Assembly (NCBI RefSeq): GCF_030719295.1
Contig: NZ_CP120997.1
Span: 6,396,001-6,460,000 of the forward strand
Direction of reading: 5' to 3'
DNA length: 64,000 nt
Source of the DNA: Streptomyces sp. Mut1
Lineage (GTDB): Bacteria > Actinomycetota > Actinomycetes > Streptomycetales > Streptomycetaceae
Under the pieces are notes generated by a model. It worked only from the letters and a program-made list of their open reading frames with translations, did no database searches and was not told where the DNA came from. This document shows, in pieces, positions 1 through 8,806 of this stretch. How positions within the stretch are numbered: position 1 is the stretch's first letter; the number at the start of each line of letters is the position of its first letter. Made by a program: the position numbers and the translations under genes.

Positions 1-490
1 CCGCGTAGTCCACCAGGTCCATCTTGTTGACGGCCAGCACCACGTGCGGGACGCGCAGCAGGGCGGCGACCGCGGCGTGCCGGCGGGTCTGCTCGACCAC
101 CCCGTTGCGGGCGTCGACCAGGACGACGGCCAGCTCGGCCGTGGAGGCGCCGGTGACCATGTTGCGGGTGTACTGCACATGGCCGGGGGTGTCGGCGAGG
201 ATGAACCGGCGCCGGGGCGTCGCGAAGTAGCGGTAGGCGACGTCGATGGTGATGCCCTGCTCGCGCTCGGCGCGCAGCCCGTCGGTCAGCAGCGCCAGGT
301 CCGGCGCCTCCTGGCCGCGGTTGCGCGAGGCGTGCTCGACGGCCTCCAGCTGGTCGGTGAGGACCGACTTGGAGTCGTGCAGCAGGCGTCCCACGAGGGT
401 GGACTTGCCGTCGTCGACCGACCCCGCGGTGGCGAACCGCAGCAGGGTGGTGGCCGCGAGCAGCTCGGCCGACTGGGTGGACGTGGTCAT
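1..490 (-). CDS. cysN: Sulfate adenylyltransferase subunit 1 (GTPase), 5' part only
   Basis: This is the large, GTP-hydrolysing subunit of ATP sulfurylase, which with CysD makes adenylylsulfate (APS) from ATP and sulfate in the cytoplasm. The N-terminal GTPase domain is visible in order: P-loop GSVDDGKST, switch region with the [15 protein letters not shown] signature, DTPGH (G3), and NKMD (G4). The gene runs off the left edge, so the C-terminal EF-Tu-like domains are not seen. The ATG at 490-488 lies one base after the cysD stop codon, so the two are translationally coupled. Very secure by motif and by its partner gene. Confidence 0.96.
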   Translation of the reverse strand, partial: MTTSTQSAELLAATTLLRFATAGSVDDGKSTLVGRLLHDSKSVLTDQLEAVEHASRNRGQEAPDLALLTDGLRAEREQGITIDVAYRYFATPRRRFILADTPGHVQYTRNMVTGASTAELAVVLVDARNGVVEQTRRHAAVAALLRVPHVVLAVNKMDLVDYA

Positions 491-491
491 C

Positions 492-1427
492 TTAGAAGTA
501 CCCCTCGCGCTTGCGGTCTTCCATCGCGGCCTCGGACATCTTGTCGTCGGCGCGGGTGGCACCCCGTTCGGTGAGCCGGGAAGCGGCGATCTCGGTGATC
601 ACGGCGTCCAGCGTGGTGGCGTCGGAGTCGACGGCGCCCGTGCAGGACATGTCGCCGACCGTGCGGTAGCGCACCTGACGGGTCTCGGTGCTCTCGTGCT
701 CCTTGGGGCCGCCCCAGTCGCCGGCGGTCAGCCACATGCCGGAGCGGTTGAAGACCTCGCGCTCGTGGGCGAAGTAGATCGCCGGGAGCTCGATCCGCTC
801 GCGCTGGATGTACTGCCAGACGTCCAGCTCGGTCCAGTTGGAGATCGGGAAGACCCGGACGTGCTCACCGGGGGCGTGCCGGCCGTTGTACAGCTGCCAC
901 AGCTCGGGGCGCTGGCGGCGCGGGTCCCACTGGGAGAACTCGTCGCGCAGCGAGAAGACCCGCTCCTTGGCGCGCGCCTTCTCCTCGTCGCGCCGCCCGC
1001 CGCCGAACACCGCGTCGAAGCGGTGCTGCTGGATCGCCTCGGTCAGCGGCACGGTCTGCAAGGGGTTGCGGGTGCCGTCGGGGCGCTCGCGGAGCTTTCC
1101 GGCGTCGATGTACTCCTGGACGGAGGCGACGTGCAGCCGCAGCCCGTGCTCGGCGACCGTGCGGTCGCGGTACTCCAGGACCTCGGGGAAGTTGTGCCCG
1201 GTGTCCACGTGCAGCAGGGCGAACGGCACCGGCGCGGGCGCGAACGCCTTGAGCGCCAGGTGCAGCATCAGGATCGAGTCCTTGCCGCCGGAGAAGAGGA
1301 TCACCGGCCGCTCGAACTCGCCCGCCACCTCGCGGAAGATGTGCACCGCCTCGGACTCCAGCGAGTCCAGGTGGCTGAGTGCGTACGGATAGCCGGTGTC
1401 TTCCGACACAGTCGCGACGGTCGTCAC
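492..1427 (-). CDS. cysD: Sulfate adenylyltransferase subunit 2
   Basis: CysD is the PP-loop ATP pyrophosphatase subunit of ATP sulfurylase; it adenylylates sulfate with energy from the CysN GTPase. The PP-loop reads [11 protein letters not shown] near residue 45, and the family sequence RNFP-like, [16 protein letters not shown] and [10 protein letters not shown] are present. It has 311 residues, the usual length. The start chosen is the GTG at 1427, preceded by GAGGGG; a longer upstream frame is overlap with cysC. Its start overlaps the end of cysC by 4 nt and cysN follows after 1 nt, so this is one operon. Confidence 0.96.
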   Translation of the reverse strand: MTTVATVSEDTGYPYALSHLDSLESEAVHIFREVAGEFERPVILFSGGKDSILMLHLALKAFAPAPVPFALLHVDTGHNFPEVLEYRDRTVAEHGLRLHVASVQEYIDAGKLRERPDGTRNPLQTVPLTEAIQQHRFDAVFGGGRRDEEKARAKERVFSLRDEFSQWDPRRQRPELWQLYNGRHAPGEHVRVFPISNWTELDVWQYIQRERIELPAIYFAHEREVFNRSGMWLTAGDWGGPKEHESTETRQVRYRTVGDMSCTGAVDSDATTLDAVITEIAASRLTERGATRADDKMSEAAMEDRKREGYF

Positions 1428-1969
1428 GCTGCACCCCTCTCGCTCAGCAGCGCGTAAAGCTCCGCTGCGGACTCCTGCACGGTCTGCCGGTGCGACTCGA
1501 TCCGCAGATCGGGCGACTCGGGCGCCTCGTAGGGGTCGTCCACCCCGGTGAGCCCGCTGATCTCGCCCGCCGCCTGCTTGGCGTACAGCCCCTTCACATC
1601 GCGCTCCGAGCACACCTCGACCGGAGTGGCGACGTGCACCTCCAGATACGCGGTGCCCTCGGCCCGGTGGCGTCCGCGGACCGCGTCGCGGCTGTCCGCG
1701 TACGGGGCGATGACCGGGACCAGCACCTTCACGCCGTTGGCCGCCAGCAGTTCGGCGACGAAGCCGATCCGCTGGACGTTGGTGTGCCGGTCCTCGCGCG
1801 AGAAGCCGAGGCCCGCCGAGAGGAACTCGCGGATCTCGTCGCCGTCGAGCACCTCCACCCGGTGGCCCTCGCCGCGCAGCCGCCCGGCGAGTTCGTAGGC
1901 GATGGTGGTCTTGCCGGCGCTCGGCAGACCGGTCAGCCAGACGGTGGCTCCCGTCTCCGTCACGCTCAT
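1424..1969 (-). CDS. cysC: Adenylylsulfate kinase
   Basis: APS kinase phosphorylates APS to PAPS in the cytoplasm. The Walker A motif GLPSAGKTT lies near residue 15, and the family sequences LDGDEIREFLSAGLGFSREDR, and GLYAKQAAGEI follow. The protein is about 181 residues, a normal length. The ATG at 1969 is chosen because AGGAG (complement of 1976-1980) sits 6 nt upstream; an in-frame ATG at 1993 overlapping the cysH stop would add eight residues. Because the neighbouring reductase has the iron-sulfur cysteines of APS reductases, PAPS is probably made for sulfation rather than reduction. That is an inference. Confidence 0.95.
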   Translation of the reverse strand: MSVTETGATVWLTGLPSAGKTTIAYELAGRLRGEGHRVEVLDGDEIREFLSAGLGFSREDRHTNVQRIGFVAELLAANGVKVLVPVIAPYADSRDAVRGRHRAEGTAYLEVHVATPVEVCSERDVKGLYAKQAAGEISGLTGVDDPYEAPESPDLRIESHRQTVQESAAELYALLSERGAA

Positions 1970-1992
1970 CGAAGTCTCCTGATCAGTCGTCA

Positions 1993-2709
1993 TCAGCCGT
2001 GCAGCCCGCACTCGGTCTTGCCGCGCCCGGCCCAGCGTCCGGCCCGCGCGTCCTCGCCCTCCAGCACCCGCCGGGTGCAGGGCGCGCAGCCCACGGAGGC
2101 GTAACCGTCCATCAGCAGCGGGTTGGTGAGCACACCGTGCTCGGCGACGTACGCGTCGACGTCGTCCTGGGTCCAGCGGGCGATCGGCGAGACCTTCACC
2201 TTGCGCCGCTTCTCGTCCCAGCCGACGACGGGGGTGTTCGCCCGGGTGGGGGACTCGTCGCGGCGCAGCCCGGTCGCCCAGGCCGTGTACGAGGTCAGGC
2301 CCTCCTCCAGCGGCTGGACCTTGCGCAGCTTGCAGCAGAGGTCGGGGTCGCGGTCGTGCAGCTTCGGCCCGTACTCGGCGTCCTGCTCGGCCACGGTCCG
2401 GCGCGGGGTCAGCGTGATGACGTTGACGTCCATCACGGCGTCCACCGCGTCCCGGGTCCCGATGGTCTCCTCGAAGTGGTAGCCGGTGTCGAGGAACACC
2501 ACGTCGACCCCGGGCCGCACCCGGGAGGCGAGGTGGGCGACGACCGCGTCCTCCATGGAGGAGGTGACGCAGAACCGGGTCCCGAACGTCTCGGTCGCCC
2601 ACCGGAGGATGTCGGACGCGGAGGCGTCCTCCAGCTCGCGTCCGGCCTGCTCGGCGAGCTCCCTCAGGCTCTCGTCGGTGAGCGCGCCGATCTCCTGATC
2701 GACCGTCAT
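1993..2709 (-). CDS. cysH: Phosphoadenylyl/adenylyl-sulfate reductase (APS-type)
   Basis: CysH reduces activated sulfate to sulfite with thioredoxin as donor. The 238-residue protein has the PP-loop-like fold sequence (ITSSMEDAVV, LDTGYHFEET), the paired cysteines DLCCKL and the second pair GCAPCTR, and a C-terminal ECGLHG with the catalytic cysteine. The CC...CxxC set binds a [4Fe-4S] cluster in characterised APS reductases, so APS is the likely substrate. The ATG at 2709 overlaps the stop of the upstream zinc-ribbon gene by 4 nt. Start is before TVDQE; an extended frame upstream is only read-through of the neighbour. Confidence 0.95.
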   Translation of the reverse strand: MTVDQEIGALTDESLRELAEQAGRELEDASASDILRWATETFGTRFCVTSSMEDAVVAHLASRVRPGVDVVFLDTGYHFEETIGTRDAVDAVMDVNVITLTPRRTVAEQDAEYGPKLHDRDPDLCCKLRKVQPLEEGLTSYTAWATGLRRDESPTRANTPVVGWDEKRRKVKVSPIARWTQDDVDAYVAEHGVLTNPLLMDGYASVGCAPCTRRVLEGEDARAGRWAGRGKTECGLHG

Positions 2710-2885
2710 ATTCCGTCCCCTCCCGCGTCGTTGGACTTCAGTCCCCGGCTCAGCAGCCCCAGGAACTTCAGCTGGAACGCCCGGTTGCAGGAGGCGCATT
2801 CCCATGCCCCGTGCCCCGCCTCGTGCGGGCGCAGGTCCTCGTCACCGCAGTAGGGGCAGTGGAAGGGCGCGGCGCGCTCGCTCAT
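2706..2885 (-). CDS. Small zinc-ribbon protein of the sulfate-reduction operon
   Basis: A 59-residue protein with two CxxC pairs, HCPYCGDEDL near residue 10 and ECASCNRAF near residue 30, followed by a hydrophobic and basic tail (LKFLGLLSRGL). This is the pattern of a small zinc ribbon or a rubredoxin-like metal site. It overlaps both sir (4 nt, ATGA) and cysH (4 nt), so it must be co-translated with them. An equivalent small gene sits at this place in other Streptomyces cys operons, from memory. Function is unknown; an accessory role with sulfite reductase or CysH is inferred only from the position. Confidence 0.85.
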   Translation of the reverse strand: MSERAAPFHCPYCGDEDLRPHEAGHGAWECASCNRAFQLKFLGLLSRGLKSNDAGGDGI

Positions 2886-4579
2886 GACAGGGACTCCGCA
2901 CTGGCGCGGGCCGCCCAGGTGGCGAAGCGCTCGTTCTCCTCGCGCTCCTCCAGGTAGTGGCCGATGACCCGCTCGACGTAGTCGGGCAGCTCCTCGGACG
3001 TGACCTTCAGTCCGCGCACCTTGCGGCCGAACCCGGCGTCCAGCCCGAGCGCCCCGCCGAGGTGCACCTGGAAGCCCTCGACCGAGTTTCCGTCGGCGTC
3101 GAGCATGAGCTGGCCCTTGAGGCCGATGTCCGCCGTCTGGATGCGGGCGCAGGCGTTGGGGCAGCCGTTGATGTTGATGGTGAGCGGCTCGTCGAAGTCC
3201 GGGAGCCTGCGCTCCAGTTCCTCGATGAGGGAGGCGCCGCGGCCCTTGGTGTCGACGATCGCCAGCTTGCAGAACTCGATGCCGGTGCAGGCCATCGTGC
3301 CCCGCCGGAACGTCGAGGGCTTCACCTGGAGACCCAGCGCCTCCAGGCCGGCGGAGAGCGAGTCGACGCGGTCCTGCTCCACGTCGAGGATGATCATCTT
3401 CTGCTCCACCGTGGTCCGCACCCGGTGGGAGCCGTGCTCCTCGGCCAGCTCGGCGATCTTGGTGAGGGCGGTGCCGTCCAGCCGGCCGACACGGGGGGCG
3501 AAGCCCACGTAGAACCGGCCGTCCCGCTGCGGGTGCACCCCCACGTGGTCGCGCCAGCGCGAGACCGGCTCCTCGGGGGCGGGGCCGTCGAGCAGCGGGC
3601 GCCGCAGGAACTCGTCCTCCAGCACCTGGCGGAACTTGGCGACACCCCAGTCGGCGACCAGGAACTTCAGCCGGGCGCGGTTGCGCAGCCGCCGGTAGCC
3701 GTAGTCGCGGAAGAGGCTGGTGACCGCCGCCCAGACGTCGGGGACCTCGTCCAACGGCACCCAGGCGCCCAGGCGTTCGGCCAGCCGGGGATTGGTGGAG
3801 AGCCCGCCGCCGACCCAGAGGTCGAAGCCGGGGCCGTGCTCGGGGTGCACGACACCGACGAACGAGATGTCGTTGATCTCGTGGACGACGTCCTGCACGG
3901 GGGAGCCGGAGATGGCGGTCTTGAACTTGCGGGGCAGGTTGGAGAATTCCTTGCTGCCGATGTGGCGGGCGTGGATCTCCTCCAGGGCCGGGGTGCCGTC
4001 GATGATCTCGTCGGCGGCGATCCCTGCCACCGGCGAACCGATCATCGTGCGCGGGCAGTCGCCGCACGCCTCGGTGGTGGAGAGCCCGACGGCCTCCAGC
4101 TTCTCCCAGATCGCGGGCACGTCCTCGATCCGCACCCAGTGCATCTGCACGTTCTGCCGGTCGGTGATGTCGGCGGAGCCACGGGCGTACTGCTGTGACA
4201 CCTCACCGATGGCGCGCAGCTGAGCGGTGGTCAGACGGCCGCCGTCGATGCGGGTGCGCATCATGAAGAACTTGTCCTCGAGCTCCTCCGGCTCCAGGGC
4301 CCCGGTCTTGCCGCCGTCGATCCCGGGCTTGCGCTGGGTGTACAGCCCCCACCAGCGCATGCGTCCGCGCAGGTCGTTGGGGTCGATCGAGTCGAACCCG
4401 CGCTTGGAGTAGATCGTCTCAATGCGTGTCCGCACATTGAGACTGTCGTCGTCCTTCTTGAGCTGCTCGTTCCCGTTGAGAGGCGTGTGGTGTCCCATGG
4501 CCCACTGGCCCTCACCACGATGGCGCCCGACCTTGCGGCGGGGCGTCGCGGTAGCGGTTTTCTCCGGGCTGGAGGCCAT
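2882..4579 (-). CDS. sir: Assimilatory sulfite reductase (ferredoxin), nitrite/sulfite reductase family
   Basis: This siroheme and [4Fe-4S] enzyme reduces sulfite to sulfide with ferredoxin. The 565-residue protein shows the two halves of the family: the RGRMRWWGLYTQRKPGIDGG ferredoxin-like start, the substrate-site sequence CGDCPRTMIGSPVAG, and the cluster cysteines TMACTGIEFCKLAIVDTKG and NINGCPNACARIQTADIGLKG. The ATG at 4579 has AAGGAC about 10 nt upstream. It is the first structural gene of the operon, followed by the zinc-ribbon gene and cysHCDN, and is preceded by a cysteine-containing leader peptide. NirA-type nitrite reductase is the alternative, but the operon makes sulfite the natural substrate. 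Confidence 0.94.
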   Translation of the reverse strand: MASSPEKTATATPRRKVGRHRGEGQWAMGHHTPLNGNEQLKKDDDSLNVRTRIETIYSKRGFDSIDPNDLRGRMRWWGLYTQRKPGIDGGKTGALEPEELEDKFFMMRTRIDGGRLTTAQLRAIGEVSQQYARGSADITDRQNVQMHWVRIEDVPAIWEKLEAVGLSTTEACGDCPRTMIGSPVAGIAADEIIDGTPALEEIHARHIGSKEFSNLPRKFKTAISGSPVQDVVHEINDISFVGVVHPEHGPGFDLWVGGGLSTNPRLAERLGAWVPLDEVPDVWAAVTSLFRDYGYRRLRNRARLKFLVADWGVAKFRQVLEDEFLRRPLLDGPAPEEPVSRWRDHVGVHPQRDGRFYVGFAPRVGRLDGTALTKIAELAEEHGSHRVRTTVEQKMIILDVEQDRVDSLSAGLEALGLQVKPSTFRRGTMACTGIEFCKLAIVDTKGRGASLIEELERRLPDFDEPLTININGCPNACARIQTADIGLKGQLMLDADGNSVEGFQVHLGGALGLDAGFGRKVRGLKVTSEELPDYVERVIGHYLEEREENERFATWAARASAESLS

Positions 4580-4696
4580 GGCAAATACGTCCTTCGGGAC
4601 TGCAGGAGGGCGGCTCTGAACTGCACACTCGCGTCTGGCGCGGCGGTGCGCAGGGCTGAACTGAAGCAAAGGGGGATCTCGGCGGTGCTGGGACTC

Positions 4697-4756
4697 TCAG
4701 CTCACCGGACAGATGGCGCTGGACATGCGGCCGAGGTCGACGTGGCGTCGACTCAC
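4697..4756 (-). CDS. Putative 19-residue cysteine leader peptide upstream of sir
   Basis: Reading on the minus strand from GTG at 4756 gives MSRRHVDLGRMSSAICPVS then TGA. The pattern RRHVDLxRxxSAIC matches, from memory, a family of very short actinobacterial leader peptides found before sulfur-assimilation and transport genes; the single Cys codon lies four codons before the stop. It ends about 117 nt before the sir ATG. Such peptides are thought to couple ribosome progress at Cys codons to expression of the operon. A GGAACTGGAA stretch is a weak ribosome site upstream. The recognition is from the peptide motif; the regulatory mechanism here is inferred. Confidence 0.8.
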   Translation of the reverse strand: MSRRHVDLGRMSSAICPVS

Positions 4757-4864
4757 CAAGGCAATTCCAGTTCCGGACATGACGGAAGCGTGTCATGGGG
4801 ATCTCTGGGCAGTCCACCACTATCCATGATGTGGACGAGACTGTCCCGGTGGGTGAGACGATGT

Positions 4865-4892
4865 GGCGCCCGTCACGCGAGTGACGGGCGCC
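4865..4892. terminator. Perfect 12-bp hairpin between the acetyltransferase gene and the cys operon
   Basis: GGCGCCCGTCAC (4865-4876), loop GCGA, GTGACGGGCGCC (4881-4892). It lies about 40 nt after the stop of the GNAT gene on the minus strand and ahead of the cys leader, so it should end GNAT transcription. No clear T run follows, which is common in Streptomyces. Confidence 0.7.
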
Positions 4893-4929
4893 GGGGCGGA
4901 GCGTAAAACCGGACAAGCACGGGGAATTG

Positions 4930-5538
4930 CTACGGAAGCGGCTCGCGGCCCGAGCCGGGCCAGGGGCCGGGCGTCGTCACCGGTTCCTCCAGTTCCGTGC
5001 GGGTGTCGAAGAGCCGGAAGCCGCGCCGCAGATAGTTGTCCATCGCGTGTGGACCGTCCTTCGAGCAGGTGTGCAGCCACACCCGCTTCGTCGCGGGCCG
5101 CCCCGGCCACCGCTCGGCCAGGTCCCAGGCGCGGGCCGTGCCGTACGACAGCAGATGACCGCCGATCCGCCGGCCCCGGAAGGCCGGGATCAGCCCGAAG
5201 TACATGATCTCGACCACGCCGTCGTCCTGCGGGTCCAGCTCGATGTAGCCGGCCGGGGTCCCGTCCGCGTACGCCACCCAGGTCTCCGCACCCGGCCGGT
5301 CCAGGACCTCCTGCCACTGCGCGTACGACATCGACAGCCGGTCCGTCCACCGGACGTCACCGCCGACCGCCGTGTACAGGAAACGGCTGAACTCGGGCAG
5401 CGGCACCCCGGACCGTACGATCCGGACGTCCGCGTCCGGCACGGCTGACGGCCGCAGATCCCCGGGCGAGGTCTGCTCCAGCGACCAGATGGTCACCTCG
5501 TCGACGGCGGGGCCTGCGGGGCGTACGGGATTGCTCAT
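4930..5538 (-). CDS. GNAT family N-acetyltransferase
   Basis: A 202-residue acetyltransferase-fold protein. The acetyl-CoA loop region is visible as FGLIPAFRGRRIGGHLLSYG near residues 125-145, following VEIMYFG, and the C-terminal half has the LHTCSKDGPHAMDNYLRRGFR pattern of the last GNAT helices. The ATG at 5538 begins MSNPVRPAG. Substrate is unknown. It is a single gene between the cys operon and a GAF regulator, closed by the hairpin at 4865-4892. Family assignment is secure, the substrate is not predictable. Confidence 0.88.
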   Translation of the reverse strand: MSNPVRPAGPAVDEVTIWSLEQTSPGDLRPSAVPDADVRIVRSGVPLPEFSRFLYTAVGGDVRWTDRLSMSYAQWQEVLDRPGAETWVAYADGTPAGYIELDPQDDGVVEIMYFGLIPAFRGRRIGGHLLSYGTARAWDLAERWPGRPATKRVWLHTCSKDGPHAMDNYLRRGFRLFDTRTELEEPVTTPGPWPGSGREPLP

Positions 5539-5629
5539 GGCTGCCAGACAACCATGCCCCGCCGCCCGCGCCCAAGCCGGGTCCCGCACCGCCGCCGGCG
5601 CCCGGGACCTGCGCGGACACCACCCCCGC

Positions 5630-6910
5630 TCAGGGGTTGCCGCGCCCCGCCACGACCACCGGGGCCTTCGAACGCGGCAGCAGATCCGCCGGGTCCTCCG
5701 GATGGATCACCTCCACCTCGACGCCCTCGCCGAACCGGTACGGGCGGTGCGCCAGCACCTCGGCGAGATGGCGCCGCAGCCGCGAGATCTCCGCCCGCAC
5801 CGTCACCGTCCTGGTCGCGTCACCGAAGAGGTCCTGCGCCAGCTCCGACGCCGTACGGCCCTCGCGCCGCACCGCCAGCGCGTACAGCAGCTCGGCGTGG
5901 CGCGGGGAGAGCCGCTGCGTCCACGTCCCCACCGGGCTCACCACATTCACCGCCAGCGTGCGCGGCCGGCTCAGATCGAGCACCACCCGGCGCGGCGGGC
6001 TGTCCATCGCCCCGTCCGCCACCTGCACCAGCCAGCCGCCCGCCAGCGGCTCCACCCGGCACATCCCGAGCGACGGCAGCCACACCCGCCCCGGCTCCAG
6101 CGACTTCGGCAACGGCAGCCGGTCCACCGGAGGCATCCCCGTCACCGCCGCCGTCCAGCCGTGGGCGTCCACCGCCAGCGCCCGCCCGCCCAGCCGGCAC
6201 AGGACCGGCGCGGCCACCGAACGCAGCCGGTCGATCGCCTCCAGATGCCGCACCCGGATCTCGCTCTCGGCCAGCCGGGCCACCGAACCCACCAGGGCCA
6301 GCGTCGCCGGGTGGAACGTGGAGGCGGGGCCGCTGATGTCGACGATCCCCATCAGCCGCCCGTCCCGCGGATCACGGACCGGTGCGGCGGCGCACGTCCA
6401 GCCGTGCAGACTGCGCACGAAGTGCTCCGCCGAGTGCACCCGCACCGGGGCGCGCGAGGCCAGCGCCGTACCGATCGCGTTGGTCCCGGTGCTCTCCTCC
6501 GACCACGCGGCGCCCTCCGCGAGACAGATGCCGTCGGCCCGGCGCAGCACCCCCGTGTTGCCCTGGCGCCACAGCACCCGGCCCTCCACATCGGTGACCA
6601 CCATGATCTGCTGCGAGGCGTCCGCGATGCTCGCCAGCCCGTCGCTGAGCAGCGGCATCACCTCGCCCAGCGCCGAACTGCGGCGCCGGTGCTCGATCTC
6701 GTCCGCCTCCAGCAGCCGGCTCTGCGTCGTCTGCTCGGGATCGATGCCGCTGCGCAGCACCCGGTCCCAGGACGCCCCGATCTCGGCCCGGGGCGTCGCG
6801 GGCATCCGGTCGCCCGCCATCCGCGCCTCCCGGGCCCGGTGCGCCAGGCGCCTGGTCTGCGCGGTCTCCTGAGCGGTCAGCCGCACCACATCGACCGGAG
6901 TCGTCTCCAC
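5630..6910 (-). CDS. GAF domain transcriptional regulator (AcoR-like sensor half with a C-terminal winged helix)
   Basis: A 426-residue protein starting at GTG 6910. Residues about 45-260 resemble the sensor half of AcoR-type regulators: RVLRSGIDPEQ, then a GAF domain with GVCLAEG-like DGICLAEGAAWSEESTGTN and HFVRSLHGWTCAAAPVRDP, a signature of this group. It lacks the sigma-54 AAA+ domain; instead the C-terminal 100 residues (LSPRHAELLYAL, GRTASELAQDLFGD, VTVRAEISRLRRHL) form a winged-helix DNA-binding domain. Effector and targets are unknown. In Streptomyces such genes often sit beside alcohol or aldehyde dehydrogenases; here the next gene is an acyl-CoA dehydrogenase homologue, 247 nt away on the same strand. 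Confidence 0.85.
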   Translation of the reverse strand: METTPVDVVRLTAQETAQTRRLAHRAREARMAGDRMPATPRAEIGASWDRVLRSGIDPEQTTQSRLLEADEIEHRRRSSALGEVMPLLSDGLASIADASQQIMVVTDVEGRVLWRQGNTGVLRRADGICLAEGAAWSEESTGTNAIGTALASRAPVRVHSAEHFVRSLHGWTCAAAPVRDPRDGRLMGIVDISGPASTFHPATLALVGSVARLAESEIRVRHLEAIDRLRSVAAPVLCRLGGRALAVDAHGWTAAVTGMPPVDRLPLPKSLEPGRVWLPSLGMCRVEPLAGGWLVQVADGAMDSPPRRVVLDLSRPRTLAVNVVSPVGTWTQRLSPRHAELLYALAVRREGRTASELAQDLFGDATRTVTVRAEISRLRRHLAEVLAHRPYRFGEGVEVEVIHPEDPADLLPRSKAPVVVAGRGNP

Positions 6911-7157
6911 GCCGGTTCCCCCTCACACCCGTGCCCGGCCCGTTCGCGGGGCCGCGCCCTCATCCTGCCGTCACAGGACCCCCGATACCGCAACTCCACA
7001 CAATGGTTGCAACCCTCTGCAACTCTGGCGAGGGCCCCGGGCCCGTACAAGAGTGGCGGTACACCGCACGGCGGGGCTCCGGCCCCCAAGTCCGGTGTGT
7101 ACAGCATGGGGGGTGGTGCCGTGTCGGCGCAGCATCACCCCCCGTCGCTGTCCCGGG

Positions 7158-8795
7158 TCAGTGCTCCACCGGCCGGGCCCGCTCCACCACCGACGCCAGA
7201 TCCAGGGTGTGCGGCAGCGTCCCGAACGCGGCGCCCCCGTCCCCGCCCAGGCGCGAAGCGCAGAACGCGTCCGCCACCTCCGGCGGCGCCCAGCGCACCA
7301 GCAGCGAGCCCTGGAGCACCAGCGCGACGCGCTCCACCACCCGGCGGGCCCGCGCCTCGATCCCCGCCAGATCGGCCAGCTCCGTCAGCAGGTCCCTGAT
7401 CGCCGCGTCGAGCCGGTGATCGGCGCCCCGGGCCCGCCCCACCTCTTGGAGGAACGCGTTCAGCGCGAGCGGCTCACGCCGCAACGCCCGCAGCACGTCC
7501 AGCGCCTGGACGTTCCCCGAACCCTCCCAGATCGAGTTGAGCGGCGCCTCGCGCAGCAGCCGGGGCATGCCCGACTCCTCCACGTAGCCGTTGCCGCCCA
7601 GGCACTCCAGCGCCTCACCCACCACGGACGCGCACCGCTTGGTCACCCAGAACTTCGCCGCCGGCACCGCGATCCGCAGGAACGCCGACTCGCTCTCGCC
7701 CCCGTCGTCGTACGCCGCCGCGAGCCGCATCGCCAGCACGGTCGCCGCCTCCGACTCCAGCGCCAGATCGGCCAGCACATTGCGCATCAGCGGCTTCTCC
7801 ACGAGCGGCCCGCCGAACGCGGAGCGGTACGTCGTGTGGTGCACCGCCTGCGCCACCGCCTGCCGCATCAGCGCCGCCGAACCCGTCACACAGTCCAGCC
7901 GGGTCGCCGCCACCATGCCGATGATGGTGCGTACCCCGCGCCCCTCCGCACCGATCCGGCGCGCCCACGTCCCGTCGAACTCGACCTCGGCCGAGGCGTT
8001 CGACCGGTTGCCCAGCTTGTCCTTGAGCCGCTGGATCGCGAACGGATTGCGCGTGCCGTCCGGCAGCACCCGGGGCAGCAGGAAGCAGGTCGGCCCGTCC
8101 GGGGCCCGCGCCAGCACCAGGAAACCGTCGGACATCGGAGCCGAGCAGAACCACTTGTGCCCGGTCAGCAGATACTCGCCCTCGCCGGCCAGCGGCTCGG
8201 CGCGCGTCGTACCCGCCCGTACGTCGGAGCCGCCCTGCTTCTCCGTCATCGCCATGCCCAGCAGCGCCCCTGCCTTCCGCCCGGCCGGCCGCAGCCCCTG
8301 CTCGTAGGCCCGCGAGGTCAGCAGCGGCTCCCACTCGGCGGCCACCTCGGGCTCGGCGCGCAGGGCCGGCACCGCGGCGTGCGTCATCGACAGCGGGCAG
8401 CCGTGCCCCGCCTCGGCCTGCGTCCACACCAGGAAGCCCGCCGCCCGGCGCACATGCCCGCCCGGCCGGTCCCAGGCAGCGGTCAGACCCGCGCCGACGC
8501 CATGGCCCAGCAGCCGGTGCCAGGCGGGGTGGAACTCCACCTCGTCGACGCGGTGTCCGTACCGGTCGTGCGTGCGCAGGACCGGCGGGTTCTCGTTCGC
8601 CTGCGCCCCCCAGGACGCCGCCTGGGCCGAGCCCGCGGAGCGCCCGAGCCGGGCCAGCCCCTGTCTGGCCTCGTCCAGCACCTCGGCCGGAAGGTGGCGT
8701 TCCACGGCCTCGCCGAGCACCCGGTCCGCGCCGAAGACGTCGTAGCCGAGGAGGGGAGGGGGCTGGTTGGACACGGTGTGGGTGGTGGCTGCCAT
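7158..8795 (-). CDS. aidB: AidB-like acyl-CoA dehydrogenase
   Basis: A flavoprotein of the acyl-CoA dehydrogenase fold, 545 residues, close in length to E. coli AidB (541). Matching segments include THTVSNQPPPL at the N terminus, GMAMTEKQGGSDVR, TGHKWFCSAPMSD, RLKDKLGNRSNAS and LPRLLREAPLNSIWEGSGN. In E. coli AidB is induced by alkylating agents and binds DNA and FAD; its true reaction is unresolved. The ATG at 8795 is chosen to match the AidB start rather than a 17-residue longer frame. It is divergent from the YihY gene with only 17 nt between start codons. An Ada-AlkA gene is elsewhere in this window (53.4 kb), but not linked. Confidence 0.9.
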   Translation of the reverse strand: MAATTHTVSNQPPPLLGYDVFGADRVLGEAVERHLPAEVLDEARQGLARLGRSAGSAQAASWGAQANENPPVLRTHDRYGHRVDEVEFHPAWHRLLGHGVGAGLTAAWDRPGGHVRRAAGFLVWTQAEAGHGCPLSMTHAAVPALRAEPEVAAEWEPLLTSRAYEQGLRPAGRKAGALLGMAMTEKQGGSDVRAGTTRAEPLAGEGEYLLTGHKWFCSAPMSDGFLVLARAPDGPTCFLLPRVLPDGTRNPFAIQRLKDKLGNRSNASAEVEFDGTWARRIGAEGRGVRTIIGMVAATRLDCVTGSAALMRQAVAQAVHHTTYRSAFGGPLVEKPLMRNVLADLALESEAATVLAMRLAAAYDDGGESESAFLRIAVPAAKFWVTKRCASVVGEALECLGGNGYVEESGMPRLLREAPLNSIWEGSGNVQALDVLRALRREPLALNAFLQEVGRARGADHRLDAAIRDLLTELADLAGIEARARRVVERVALVLQGSLLVRWAPPEVADAFCASRLGGDGGAAFGTLPHTLDLASVVERARPVEH

Positions 8796-8800
8796 GCCGA

Positions 8801-8806
8801 TACGGT
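8801..8806 (+). promoter_or_regulatory. Candidate -10 box for a leaderless yihY transcript
   Basis: TACGGT lies seven nucleotides before the GTG start at 8813. A TANNNT box at that distance is the usual mark of leaderless mRNAs in actinobacteria, and only 17 nt separate the two divergent start codons, leaving no room for a long 5' leader. Inferred, not proven. Confidence 0.4.

Noticed and set aside
4801..4860. SAM (S-box) riboswitch before the cys operon
   Set aside because: The sequence around GTCTCACCCACCGGGACAG lacks the conserved S-box core and pairing; only the leader peptide and a hairpin are visible.
4512..4916. 134-codon minus-strand frame across the cys leader region
   Set aside because: It runs through the leader region in another frame and into the sir N terminus with no motif; the 19-codon leader peptide explains the signal better.
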